Of a stretch of 64,000 nt of DNA, positions 38,338-48,802 are shown piece by piece. The stretch is from Paulownia fortunei (Eukaryota; Streptophyta; Magnoliopsida; Lamiales; Paulowniaceae). The stretch spans positions 1,706,729 through 1,770,728 of the forward strand of contig CM033110.1 of assembly GCA_019321725.1 (NCBI GenBank). Direction: 5' to 3'. How positions within the stretch are numbered: position 1 is the stretch's first letter; every line of letters starts with the position of its first letter. The notes under the pieces were generated by a model. The model was not told the origin of the DNA and searched no databases. It saw nothing but the letters and a program-made list of their open reading frames with translations. Both the position numbers and the translations under genes were made by a program.

Positions 38338-40465
38338 TGTTAGAGTAGTGCCCGGCGTGCCAATTGTTCTGGCCGTTCTTATACTCTTGCGAATCATTCT
38401 TATTTATATTAATATCATTTAAATGGCAATCTTTATCTTAAATTCATCATAAGAATTAGATAAAGTCCTTAGATCACACATAGCTATGGGGCATGGTTGC
38501 GCATATGATGGTGATCGTGGAATATGCCTCTAAGGCTGTGATCTTAAAACGTTCCAAGTTAAGGATTAATGAGATGGGACATCATTGATCCCGTTGAAAC
38601 TTGCGCACGATGCAGGCTCGAAAGGAGGATGCCTCGTTCCATAGGTATTGGTGTGGAGACACTAGTGCATGTATGCGGGTGCTTGTTGGGAACAAGTACA
38701 CTGAACAACCCCACCTGAAAATTCCCAATTGGAAATATTCTATTGTCGAATGGAGAATTTTCTCATTACGATAGTGCAAGAATTAGTCCTTGGACTTGAG
38801 GCACCATGGTAACCTTGTGCATGACATGTTGTACTTTGATATATTTTTCGATTGCATGACAATCACAAGGGGTTTATATTGGGTGTAACATCTTCATGTA
38901 TGGAGATTAATGAGTGGCCAACAAAGGATCCGTCACCTATCTAGATGAATAGGTGAATCTCCTATGTGTTCCACTGTACTTGACTCTAAAATCCTTGGCC
39001 AAGGTTGGATGAAAATTAGACGTGGGGTTTTCTAATTATTCATCATCGAGTCAAGCTACTAGGAATGGAAACATAGTTATTGAGTTAATAGGGTTTCGAC
39101 TTAACATCCATGCCCTAGGCTCAATCGGGAGATTAGATGACGGAAGGACCGTACTTGCATGGTATTCGTAATTGAAATAGGTTCGCACATTCACCTTAGA
39201 CTAGGAGTCATGATGCATTGCTAGATGTTTCCCATGTCTTGTGGGTTCTTGGAATTAATGAGTTAATTTCAAGAGAATTAATTAATTGGATTAATTAATC
39301 AGAACAATTAATTGTTCAACTAAGTCACAAGAGTTGTGAGCCCACGGCTAGTTTAAAGTGAACCTAAGGGGTCACACACAAAACTTGGACAAGTCCATTT
39401 CTAGCCTAGAAATTAATCCAAGTGTTGGATTAAATTAATTAATGTGATTAATTAATGGGGTTAAATTAATTCAAGTGTGAATTAATTAAAATTAATTAGA
39501 TTAATTGATTGGACCTAATTGGATTAGGAAGCCCAATTGGAACATTTAATTAATTGATTGGATCAATTAAGTAAATGGCCTAATTAATTAAATGAATTAA
39601 TTTAATTGATTGGATCAATTAAAGTAGAGCCTAATTGATTACTTAGGCCTAGGCCCATTAGGTGTGGGCTTGTAGGAAGCCCATTAGGAAATTGGATTGA
39701 GAATCCAATTCCTAGAGGAAGTTGAATTGAGAATTCAATTTCTATGAGGTAATAAGGAAAAAGGAAAGTCCTTATGGGATAAGGAAACTTACCAAAAGAG
39801 TTGGAGATAAGAAAAAAGAGTCCTATATAGAAAGAACTTGTGATAGTCTTGATTGACAATCTTCTTGGATATTTTTATGGGGATTTTAATTGCAGATTTT
39901 TGTGAAGAAAAATAGTTTTCTTTCATCCCCAAAAATTCGTCCCTCCTTTCCTTTCAATCTCCAAAAGTTCACCAACCTTTTATCTAGTTTAATTCTTGAT
40001 TTAATTGTTGAATTAAGAATTAAATTAAACACCTAAAACACTAATTGTTAGTGTGTTCTTGTTCCAAACAAAATCGTTCTAGGATAGAATTATCGAATCG
40101 AAAACTACTAGCATAGGATTCGGTTGCGAGTGGGCATCCAAGGTGTGGATACCGTTAGAGGGATAACATTTGGGATCCTAGAAGCGAATCAGATTTCAAT
40201 CAAAGGGGTTTTGAATTGAAGAACATGGAGATACTTTCATCAGGGATAACGATTTGAATCGTTTCAATCCCTACATCAGCCGGAGTGCAAATCAATGTAA
40301 GAGTTTCTGAAACTTTCTTACTTTAACTATCAAAAAATGCACAACTGAGTAATCGCGAAAGGGTTTCGGATTTCGTTTTAATTACATGTGATGTAATGTA
40401 TATTTATATTTTTAAAAATTTTAAATTCCGCTGCGTATACGTTCTCGGGATGCGCGAACCCAACA
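38338..40465 (+). repeat. 3' LTR of the copia element (2128 bp)
   Basis: It is the partner of 31114-33249, starting TGTTAGAG and ending CCCAACA, followed by the right target-duplication copy taac. Where the two LTRs differ in the first 160 bases, the 5' copy almost always has T or A where this copy has C or G. Confidence 0.95.
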
Positions 40466-42505
40466 TAACGGGTACTTGTTTCTTCGTAATTGGGTCCATC
40501 AAGTTGTACTTGTTCGGATCACTAGACATGTCAAACTTGCCCTCATATGCCCACAACCCTAAACATGACCATGTAGATGCCATAGGTGCGTCTACTAATA
40601 TTAGGTCATAGTATTCGCATCTGCAATGATATCCACCGTCTGTTGAACTTCAACCTGTACCGCCGTTATGCTATTGTGGCATTCACATTCACGCTAAAAG
40701 TCGTAATTTGCAAAGTCGTAGCTGTCAGGGGGCTGAATTCTGTTCAAATGTGTGTAACAATTTTGCTTGCACGTGATCAGCAAGGCGTGTGGGGCAATTG
40801 AATGAGTCTCTGTTACGAGCCCTGACATTACACCTTAATATAATATTTTTATTTGAGTATAAAATCTTATGATTTTATTTTTGGATTTTATTTTAAGCAC
40901 GTCTTTATTTGGCACCGACAATTTTTCTCCAAATAACTAAGTACCATTTTTGTTTGGCATCGAAAATTTTCCTCCACGTAGCTAAATCTGGGGCATGACT
41001 CTGATACGATTGTTAAGAGCCCGTTGATATCATTTATTTCCACATTGGTAATATATTGTCTACTCTGATACGATTGTTAAGACCCGCTGACATCATTTAT
41101 TTCTATTTTGGTATAATATTGTCCACTTTGAATTTAAACTATCATGGTTTTGATCTTAGATTTCACCCAAAAGATATGATACCAATAAATATTTTGTCTA
41201 CGCTTACAAATCCATGACTATTCCTATTTCTAATCAACGTGAGACTTTGTTTGTATACCTTGTTGGAGGATATCTCCGAGGATGGTTGGGGTAGTAATTG
41301 AAGATGGTTAGGCCATTAGGTGTGGTGCTATTACGGCTCACACTTTTTTGCATTAGCCAATAGTTTCTTGAAAGCTCTTGGTCAGCTCTGATCAGAACAG
41401 AATAGGTCTCCCCTGAGTATATGGGTAGGTTTTGTACCACAAATGGCTCCACATAGAGACCATCACCCTCAACTATAGTCATGTTATGGCCTTCGATTTC
41501 GAAGCTCAAAGTCGATAGAGCTGTCAGGCTTCCGATGCGCAGCCGTTACGTTTTTCCAGGTAGAACTGTCAGTGCATAAGGTGAGGACTCAGGGTTAGTA
41601 GCATTGCAGAGTCCAGCTCCAATGCCTGGTGTATTGCAGTTAAATTTTCCTCTGCCTTGTATCAAAATTGACTGGAAAATGCAAGAGAAAAAATTAATTA
41701 AGTGTAGATGGTTACTGTATTTGTGTGCACTAATGACATTTTCTGATTACCTGTGGCTCTCCAACCCAAACAAAGGGAATTGAAGAGAGGCCAGCAGCTT
41801 GTTCATATGATACTTCTTTCTTAGTCATACGAGAAGGGCTCGGATTCTCCATCAGGAAGCGATTCATGGATTGAACCGTATAAGCTAGCTTCTCCCTGCA
41901 TACCATAATGTGCATGATACAAATATGTCCCTGGCTACAAAAGAAGTATCAAGAAATATGTTTACAAGTAAAGGAAACTCGACGGAATTCATAACTTTTT
42001 CAATCTTTTTTTTTTTTTTCCCTTTTCTTATTATTGTCCGAATATTCAGAAGCTAAGATTGTGGCTGTCAAAAAGGTTCAAAGGAAAGGGGGACTTACTC
42101 TATCCACAACAAATTTGTAGACTAAGGTTTCACCAGGCAGAATGGGGCATTGGGTCACCCCATCTGTCCATCAAACCAAGGTGCTCCAATCTGCAAGAAT
42201 TCAAGACATATACCAAGTTCTTCAGAAAACATACTCATATATAGTCGAAAAAATATCATTGCCTAGTATTTATATATATATTCAACTTGTCATGCCTAAT
42301 ACACACAGTAAGTGAGAAAAATAGACACAGAAACCATTGATCTTGACCCGACCAAAACGTACGAGTCCTCGAATGCTAAAATAAAGGATAAAAGAACCAT
42401 CTAATCACCTGTCGGATTCCATGCCAGTGGATTGCAACATTTTCAGTCAACAAGTTATTCTTAAGCTCTGTAACAATGGTGTCACCCTTCTGTGCATCGA
42501 TATCG
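40466..42505 (-). pseudogene. L-ascorbate oxidase pseudogene, main part
   Basis: Minus-strand exons with intact splice sites encode successive blocks of a multicopper ascorbate oxidase (apoplastic, oxidises ascorbate with O2). 42409 to about 42505: [20 protein letters not shown] then WHGIRQ, with copper ligands. 42099-42190: IGAPWFDG, then, after a 1-nt loss, [18 protein letters not shown]. 41751-41934: PGTYLYHAHYGMQGEASLYG, then a stop (YD*) and a deletion of about ten codons that removes the DWYH region, then YEQAAGLSSIPFVWVGEPQ. 41259-41671: SILIQGRGKFNCNTPGIG, GKT then TAA at 41546-41548, then LSFEIEGHNMTIVEGDGLYV. 40466 to about 40810: pieces of PPDSYDFANYDF, VDIIADANTMT, WHLHGH and SSDPNKYNLMDPITKKQ in shifting frames. 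The signal peptide and first exon are not seen upstream of 42505, where a repeat cluster begins. At least two stops and several frameshifts show it is dead, independently of the copia insertion. Confidence 0.93.
40998..41125. repeat. 64-bp tandem repeat in a pseudogene intron
   Basis: The unit starting actctgatacgattgttaag, then (a)gcccg(t/c)tga(t/c)atcattta, occurs at 40998 and 41062. It lies in the last intron of the ascorbate oxidase pseudogene; the origin is unknown. Confidence 0.8.
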
Positions 42506-42528
42506 ATGTAGTAGATAATATCTTGTAA

Positions 42529-42895
42529 CAGGACGAAACAAGGCGCTAGCTCGTATTAACTCCATATAATTTTAAATTCAATTATATATAATCTAAAAAT
42601 TATAATAAAATTTTACATATAAATTTTATTAAATTGTCAACAGTTTCCTTCCTTTTAGTAGATAATAACTTGTAGCAGGACGAAACAATAGCCACCAGAT
42701 GTCGTCGCTCGCCGCTCGCCTCAATTCCATATAATTTTGAATTCATTCATTAGATAACTTTATTTGTCAGGACGAAACAAGGCTCTAATAGAGTTAATCG
42801 CTCATTTCAACTTCATATAATTTTAAATTATAATCTAAAATTTATAATTAAATTTTACATATAAATTTATTAAATTTTACAATCCCCCAATAAAT
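42529..42895. repeat. Three-copy repeat (caggacgaaacaa units)
   Basis: Units start at 42529, 42676 and 42768, each opening with caggacgaaacaa and continuing into a (t/c)aa(t/c)t(c)catataattttaaatt-like AT-rich tail. Units 1 and 2 are also preceded by the same agtagataata sequence. The cluster begins exactly where homology to ascorbate oxidase ends, so it may have replaced the 5' end of that gene. The tails resemble the dispersed repeat at 4040 and 45660. Confidence 0.75.
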
Positions 42896-43426
42896 GTTAA
42901 AATTGTTTTCAATATGGTTAATGGTTCTTAACAAAATATTCTATCCTGCCCCGCAAACTTAAAATTTATGTCTGCGTCCCTGACTTGTAACCCAAAAATT
43001 ATTGATTATCGTAGCTGACAAACAAATTAACTAGGAACCAAAGGAGTTTCCTCGAAGTAACATATTGAATTTTGGAGATTTTTTTTATGTTTTTTTTACT
43101 TTGTTAATTAACAATTATCAAACCAGTTAACAAATAATAACTACTAACAATCAATTATTATAGAGTAGACAAATGCTCAAGCCTTCAGTGGGATTTGAAA
43201 ATCCAAGAATTTCAGAATTTTGAGGTCTAAGTTTTGTCACTTGAGATACATCTAGTTACAATTTTTTGGAAAATTGTTTTAAAACAGAAATTATCTGGGT
43301 AATTTCCATTCAATTTCCAAATGTTTTGTTAATTGATTTAACCAACTTGAGGTTTGAATTTTTTAGATAAAGACCTCCATTTTAATTTTATATGGTCAAA
43401 AAGTCTATTAACTTTATACAAAATCA

Positions 43427-43532
43427 AAACATATCTTATAATCAATAAAAAAACTCCATTGGTCAGTGTCATAGCATTAAACATATCTTATAATCAATAA
43501 AAAAAAACTCCATTGGTCAGTGTCATAGCATT
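43427..43532. repeat. Recent 52-bp tandem duplication
   Basis: The block aaacatatcttataatcaat, continuing through ctccattggtcagtgtcata and gcatt, is present twice, 52 bases apart. The two copies differ only by extra A residues in the internal A-run, so the duplication is recent. Confidence 0.92.
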
Positions 43533-43739
43533 ATGCTTGGAAAATTAATTACACAAATTGATATAAATTTTTGAAACTCCTGAAGCAAATGTTTCTTGGA
43601 CTGCTATTGATGTTGTCATAATAAAATCTGGTAAGATTTACTTTTTTATCCTTTTCAATTAATGAAATTCACTTCCTTATTAACTACCTTGTCCTTTCCT
43701 AATATTAAAGAGAATTTTAATTTTAATTTTAGCGTTCAA

Positions 43740-44215
43740 TAAAGTTCAGCATTCACGATTCGGTGAACCAATCGAGTAAAATCAAAATCAAAAATTCGTT
43801 ACGCACAGAAATTGAATTGAAAATTTCGATTTGGTATTCTTTTTTTATGAAAATTTGATATTTGATTCAATTTGGTTTTTGGTTTCGGTTTATCAAACCA
43901 TACCGAAAATCAAAATTATTTTTCTATATATTTTATTTTTATGTAGATATTTTATATCTATTATTTATTTTTATGCTATTTTTATTTTTCTTACTTGACA
44001 AATATAGAAAATAAAAACTGAAAAATATAATTTTAATTCTAATACTTAATTTTTAAATATTCTTATTTTTTTCAAAAAAAAATCGATAATTATCGAACCG
44101 AACCGATTAGTTCGATTCAATATTCGATATGACATTAATTTGGCATATCAAAATTTTAATTTATCAAGGTTTCAGTTCGATTCAATATGGTAATAGCGAA
44201 TGAATACTTCTATCT
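43740..44215. mobile_element. Possible hAT-like non-autonomous element with aaccgaacc-type ends
   Basis: The outer parts carry mirrored motifs: gattcggtgaacc, ttggtttttggtttcggttt and ccataccgaaaatc on the left; atcgaaccgaaccgattagt, ttcgattcaatattcg and tttcagttcgattcaatatg on the right. The middle is A/T-rich. Repeated cggttcgg-like subterminal motifs around an AT-rich core are usual for small plant DNA transposons. I could not identify exact termini or a target duplication. Confidence 0.4.
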
Positions 44216-45659
44216 ACTTATACTATGTCACATGTTGGCTTGAAATTCCAATTATAATAATTTAGTTTTTCTTTTATATCATAAAGTTTAGATAATATGA
44301 GCTTCCTATTTCATGAAAAAAAAAATATTTTTATAGATTTTCCACGATCCATGCAAATTTTTATGCAAACTCAGACTGGCTTTCATCCAAATCTTAACGT
44401 GGTAAGTTCTAACTTGCATGGGACTTGATAACTCTTCTTAATCCCCATTTCACAAAAAAAATTAAAAATCTTAATCTAATTTAGGAATAGTTTAATTTAA
44501 CGACTCAAAATAAGACTACAAATAAATCAAATCGAGTTATAAATTACTTTTTATTTTAAATTGAATTTGGTCAAAGTTGCACAAAATTTGCAAATCTCCA
44601 ATGACTTCTGAAATCCAACAACCATATGATGTTGATATTTTCCATTATTAATATTACAATTTAATAAGAGATCTCGGGTTTAATTCCTTTGTATGAGTAT
44701 TAGTCTAGTTACGTTCAATTTAAATTTAATTCAAAAATTATTGATTATTCCATTGTATTTAATAATTTTTTGACAGTTTGATAAAATAAATAATATAATT
44801 GCTCGTTTCTCTTAATTAAAAAAAAAAACTAAATTTTATCTCGTGGGTTTTAGATAGATGTTCACATGATTATTTTTTATGTGTTTATTTATCTAAAGTT
44901 AATAGTTGGAGGAATAGAAATTAGAAATTGACAGTAATACCCATTTCATGTGGTACGACAATGAATTGATAAACTTATAAACGTGGACCAAAAAAACTCT
45001 TAAGCCATCATTAGATATCTATTTGGAGAAATTCCTTTTAAAGCTTATAAATTATTAAGTTGTACTTGGTTGATTTAAAGGCAACTCTCATATGTAAGTT
45101 GCAAGAATATGCAAAAGCTTTAAAAATGTGATTGGATTGGTTGGTTACGCGGATTAGATTAAAAATTAATAATATTTTAAAAATCAAATTGAATCGATCG
45201 ATTCAATTGATTATATCGATAATCGGCCACAAGAATGATCTCTCGTGGTGAGTCGGCAAAAAACCAATGACTTGAATGAACCAATGAGTCGAGTGTCAGT
45301 TTTCTAGCCCCTTTTTTTTTTTTTTTTTTTTGGCTTTTAGGCTTATCGCAAAATTTTATCAAATCCAACACCTCAAAATAATACAGGTCCTCTAAACTCA
45401 TGAATGAAATTTGAAAATTGAGTTCGAAAAAACTCATCCCATAATTAGTCAATTGTCACATATTCTCAATATTTTTAAATTTATAGCGGCAATCATACCA
45501 AATAATTAATTAGGTTACGGAGTTATTAATTTAATCGATTGAACCATTGTAAAAAATTGATAGACCCGTCTAAATATAATATGTAAATATATATATTTAT
45601 ATATATATATATCAAAGCTGAACATGAATATCAAGATACATTGAAAATCTTCTGCTCTT

Positions 45660-45840
45660 TACTTCTTCTACAGAGACGGAGCCAGGGGTGGGTGGTGGCG
45701 GCCTCCCTTTTAATTCCATAAAAATAAATAAATTAATATTAATTATATATATAATTATTAAATTTTAAAATTTTATCATTTTAAAAAATTAAAAATACAT
45801 TTTTATCTATTATTTCTAAAAAAAAAAATCTCACCTTTTC
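45660..45840 (+). repeat. Dispersed AT-rich repeat, copy 2
   Basis: A GC-rich head (gacggagccaggggtgggtg then gtggcggcctccctttt) is followed by aattccata and a long AT-rich tail. It matches, in opposite orientation, the copy at 4040-4185. The gacggagccagg head is frequent at the edge of plant interspersed repeats. Confidence 0.45.
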
Positions 45841-47494
45841 ATTTATATTTTCTTACTCCATCCCCTTTCTTCTATCATCGTTTAAATTTCTCACACTATT
45901 TAGTATAAAAATTTACCACATGCTATGGGGCTTATGTTGTTACTTCAATTTGCAACTGCATTGAACTTTTACTGTAACAAAAATGTTTAAAAAATAAATA
46001 AATAATAATAATAATAATAATATTGTGATAGTTTAAAGATTGAAAAGTTTAACTTTTATAACTTAATAAATGGAGCATTTATATTGAGACATATAAAGTA
46101 TTGTTATATGCAAAAGTGTTACTTTTATTACTAATTAGATATTTTTTGGGTTATTTACATTCATTTTCGTTCGAGATATGGAGTTTTGACATCCATCGTT
46201 TAGATTTTTAGCAAACGCCTCTTCTCTAGTATTATTGGGTCAAAGACCAATATCCCTATACTTTTACGGGAAAAAATGAATAACTTTCAAAATACTAAAT
46301 AATTTTTTAAAACAATAACGAGTGATACCAAATTAAAATTTAACATCTTTTCAATAAAATTGAGAGCATAAATTAATCACAAAAACAATGAGTGATACCA
46401 ATTTTTTATGTTGAGGAACTTTCAATGATATACAGAATACATATTAATTTTTATACGTAAAAATATTTATAATTTTTATAATTATAAATAGTTCACAAAT
46501 TTTCAAATGAATAAAGTTTAAAATGAAGTAAGAAAATTAATTACAAATTTTTTAATGATATAACAAATTTCATACTTTAAAAAAATTCAAAAGTAGTTAT
46601 TTTCAAATATATTATTGTTCGTAAATCAATATTAATATATCTCTTATATGGTATTAAGCTTCATTTAGATTTTGGTCTTATATTTTCTTTTTTAAGAAGT
46701 ATAATATTTTTAAAATTATGTATTTATTTTTTACACACAAAAGTTAGTTTGTACTCATTGTTTTAGTATGGCATAGACTTTAATTAAGAACTTATACTTG
46801 CTTTTAAAATTTATGCATTTCAAAAATAAAATTTTTCAATTAGTATCCATTGTTTTCTCATATTAAAATTAATATTAAATTTGATTTCACTTTTATTTTA
46901 TAATATTCATTTAAATTTAATTTTTAGAAAATAATTCTAATGAAAGTTAATCAATATAAGTTATACCGTTGAAGGTGGCCTCAAATTAAAATTTTGGTCT
47001 ATTATTTCTTATTTAAAATATATGATACTTTATCATATACTAAATTAAAATATTTTATTTATAATTGAAGAGAGTTTCAAAAGTTTGAATCTTAGTTTCT
47101 CATTTTTTCTATATTGTTATTTTGAAAATTGATTATCGTGTAACTTTTTAAAATTTATAAATTATTTTTATATATTTTAGGTTGGGGTTCTTTTTCTTCT
47201 TTTTGTTATTAAAATCTAAATCCAAAATCTCACATGCTATTGTTGCAGCTGATTTTAATGTAAGAATTAGGTTTTAATAAAATTATATCATTTTTTGACA
47301 AAATAGAGTATTATTTATCATGTATAATATTAATTAAAAAAACATGAAATACACATAATACGTATGTTAAAAATTCAATTCAATAATACAAATATTTTTT
47401 CATTAAAATAATTATGGAAAATAAAAGTACAATTGTTTTTTTAATTTTTTGTTCGTAACAAAACAGAGTGACTTTAAAACCTGTTCATTTCCAC
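45841..47494. other. Gene-free AT-rich region upstream of the TPR gene
   Basis: It is very AT-rich with no recognisable exon, and it ends at the GGCCCA cluster that probably marks the promoter of the TPR gene. Confidence 0.55.
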
Positions 47495-47612
47495 GGCCCA
47501 AGAAATAATTGAGAGTCTATGGGGAAACTATAGAATTATAAGCCCAATAATAATGGGCCGGGTCCAGGATTTTTTAGCGCACACACCCTTTGATCCAAGT
47601 ATATTAGGCCCA
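47495..47612 (+). promoter_or_regulatory. Cluster of site II (TGGGCC/GGCCCA) promoter motifs
   Basis: GGCCCA occurs at 47495-47500 and 47607-47612, TGGGCC at 47554-47559, and GCCCA at 47542-47546, all within 180 bases upstream of the TPR start codon. Site II elements are bound by TCP factors and are typical of constitutively expressed plant housekeeping genes. No TATA box is evident, which also fits. Confidence 0.65.
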
Positions 47613-47671
47613 AAAGGAGTCACCATATAGAATTATTTGTAACCAACGGCGTACAGTAGCTTTCCTCCGCC

Positions 47672-48802
47672 ATGGACATGCCTGAGTCACCACCACAACC
47701 AGCAAACTCTTCCCCGATCACCACCTGGGCCGCCGATGTGGCGGATGACCCACTGTCGAGCCCGTACACGTCTCTGAACTCCCACTGCCACGAACTCTTC
47801 ACCCTGCAAGACCTTGCTTGCCGCGGCGAGTGGCGAACAATCCTCGACAAGGTGGCGCGTTCGCGCTCACTCTCCCTCCTCTCCAAGCCCCACGAGCACC
47901 TAATTTACCTCACTTTCAACCTCCTCTCCCTCGTCAAGCTCCGCCGCTACTCCGACGCGCAGCAAGAGCTCCGAACTCTGGACGACGATCTTGAATCTAA
48001 GCAATATTTATTCGAATCGTATCCGGATCATTACCCGAATCATAAGCCCGGATCCATGGTCCCTTTCGCTCTCCGTTGGTTGCAGGCTCACTTGCCTTTT
48101 ACCCTAGGTGACCGCCAATTATCCCTCGATCGCCTTTACTCTCTCCTGCATTTCATCCGCTTTAAAAAGTTGACCCAAAATCGTGATTCAATCAGTGAAG
48201 TTTCGCTAACCCTTTGGAAGAAGCGTGAGTCATTTGTAATTAATACAATTATAAGTCATCATTTGAGCCAGAAGGAGTTTAAGGTATGTTTGTCTTTGTT
48301 GAAGGCGGAGATAAGCAAAAATGAGGATCCTTTATTGGTGTCGCAATTGGGGTATGTGCAAATGCAATATGGTGATTTGGATGGGGCAAAGCGGAGTTTT
48401 GAAGTGGTGGAGAAAGTGGTGGTGGGGAGTGAGAGTGCGGAAGTGAGGTTGAAGAATTTGGTGAGTAGGCATAAGGCATTGATGTATTTGGTGGGGAAGG
48501 ATTATGTGTCAGCCGTGAGGGAGTATGAGGAGTGTATAGAGAGGGATGGATCGGATGTTGTGGCAATTAATAATAAAGCTATTTGTTTGCTGTACTTGAG
48601 GGATTTGTCGGATTCGATTAAGGTGTTGGAAAGTGCATTGGAGAGGGTTCCAACCATGACGTTGAACGAGACACTCGTGGTGAATTTGTGCAGTATGTAT
48701 GAGTTGGCATATGTGAACCATGCAGATATAAAGAAGACTCTTAGTACTTGGATTGCAAGAGTTGCTCCCGATGACTTTGATTCTTCGTGTACTAGGATAT
48801 GA
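47672..48802 (+). CDS. TPR protein, TRAPPC12-like trafficking complex subunit
   Basis: A single uninterrupted exon encodes 376 residues. The start is the first ATG (ccgccatggac context); a second in-frame ATG lies two codons later. The N-terminal 35 residues are Pro/Ser-rich. An alpha-helical part follows (HELFTLQDLACRGEWRTILD; LIYLTFNLLSLVKLRRYSDA), then TPR-like helix pairs over about residues 195-345 (LLVSQLGYVQMQYGDLDGAK; HKALMYLVGKDYVSAVREYE; INNKAICLLYLRDLSDSIKV), ending VAPDDFDSSCTRI. Plant proteins of this form are annotated as homologues of TRAPPC12, a subunit of the TRAPP tethering complex for ER-Golgi vesicle traffic; I recall AT4G39820 as the Arabidopsis one. The first 330 bases are much richer in G+C than the rest. 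The frame is intact, unlike the ascorbate oxidase next to it. Confidence 0.88.
   Translation: MDMPESPPQPANSSPITTWAADVADDPLSSPYTSLNSHCHELFTLQDLACRGEWRTILDKVARSRSLSLLSKPHEHLIYLTFNLLSLVKLRRYSDAQQELRTLDDDLESKQYLFESYPDHYPNHKPGSMVPFALRWLQAHLPFTLGDRQLSLDRLYSLLHFIRFKKLTQNRDSISEVSLTLWKKRESFVINTIISHHLSQKEFKVCLSLLKAEISKNEDPLLVSQLGYVQMQYGDLDGAKRSFEVVEKVVVGSESAEVRLKNLVSRHKALMYLVGKDYVSAVREYEECIERDGSDVVAINNKAICLLYLRDLSDSIKVLESALERVPTMTLNETLVVNLCSMYELAYVNHADIKKTLSTWIARVAPDDFDSSCTRI

Larger units (their letters stand above)
31114..40465 (+). mobile_element. Ty1/copia LTR retrotransposon, decayed, 9352 bp
   Basis: Two long direct repeats (31114-33249 and 38338-40465) begin TGTTAG and end in CCCAATA or CCCAACA. 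A tRNA-Met-type primer site follows the left LTR and a purine tract precedes the right one. The 4-bp direct repeat taac flanks the element at 31110-31113 and 40466-40469. The interior carries, in order, a zinc-knuckle trace, GAG-pre-integrase/integrase, reverse transcriptase with YVDDILLI, and RNase H remnants; integrase before RT is the copia order. All are broken. The region from the primer site to about 35400 shows no gag-like frame and contains hairpin and GC-rich repeats. The element lies antisense to the ascorbate oxidase gene it interrupts. Confidence 0.96.
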
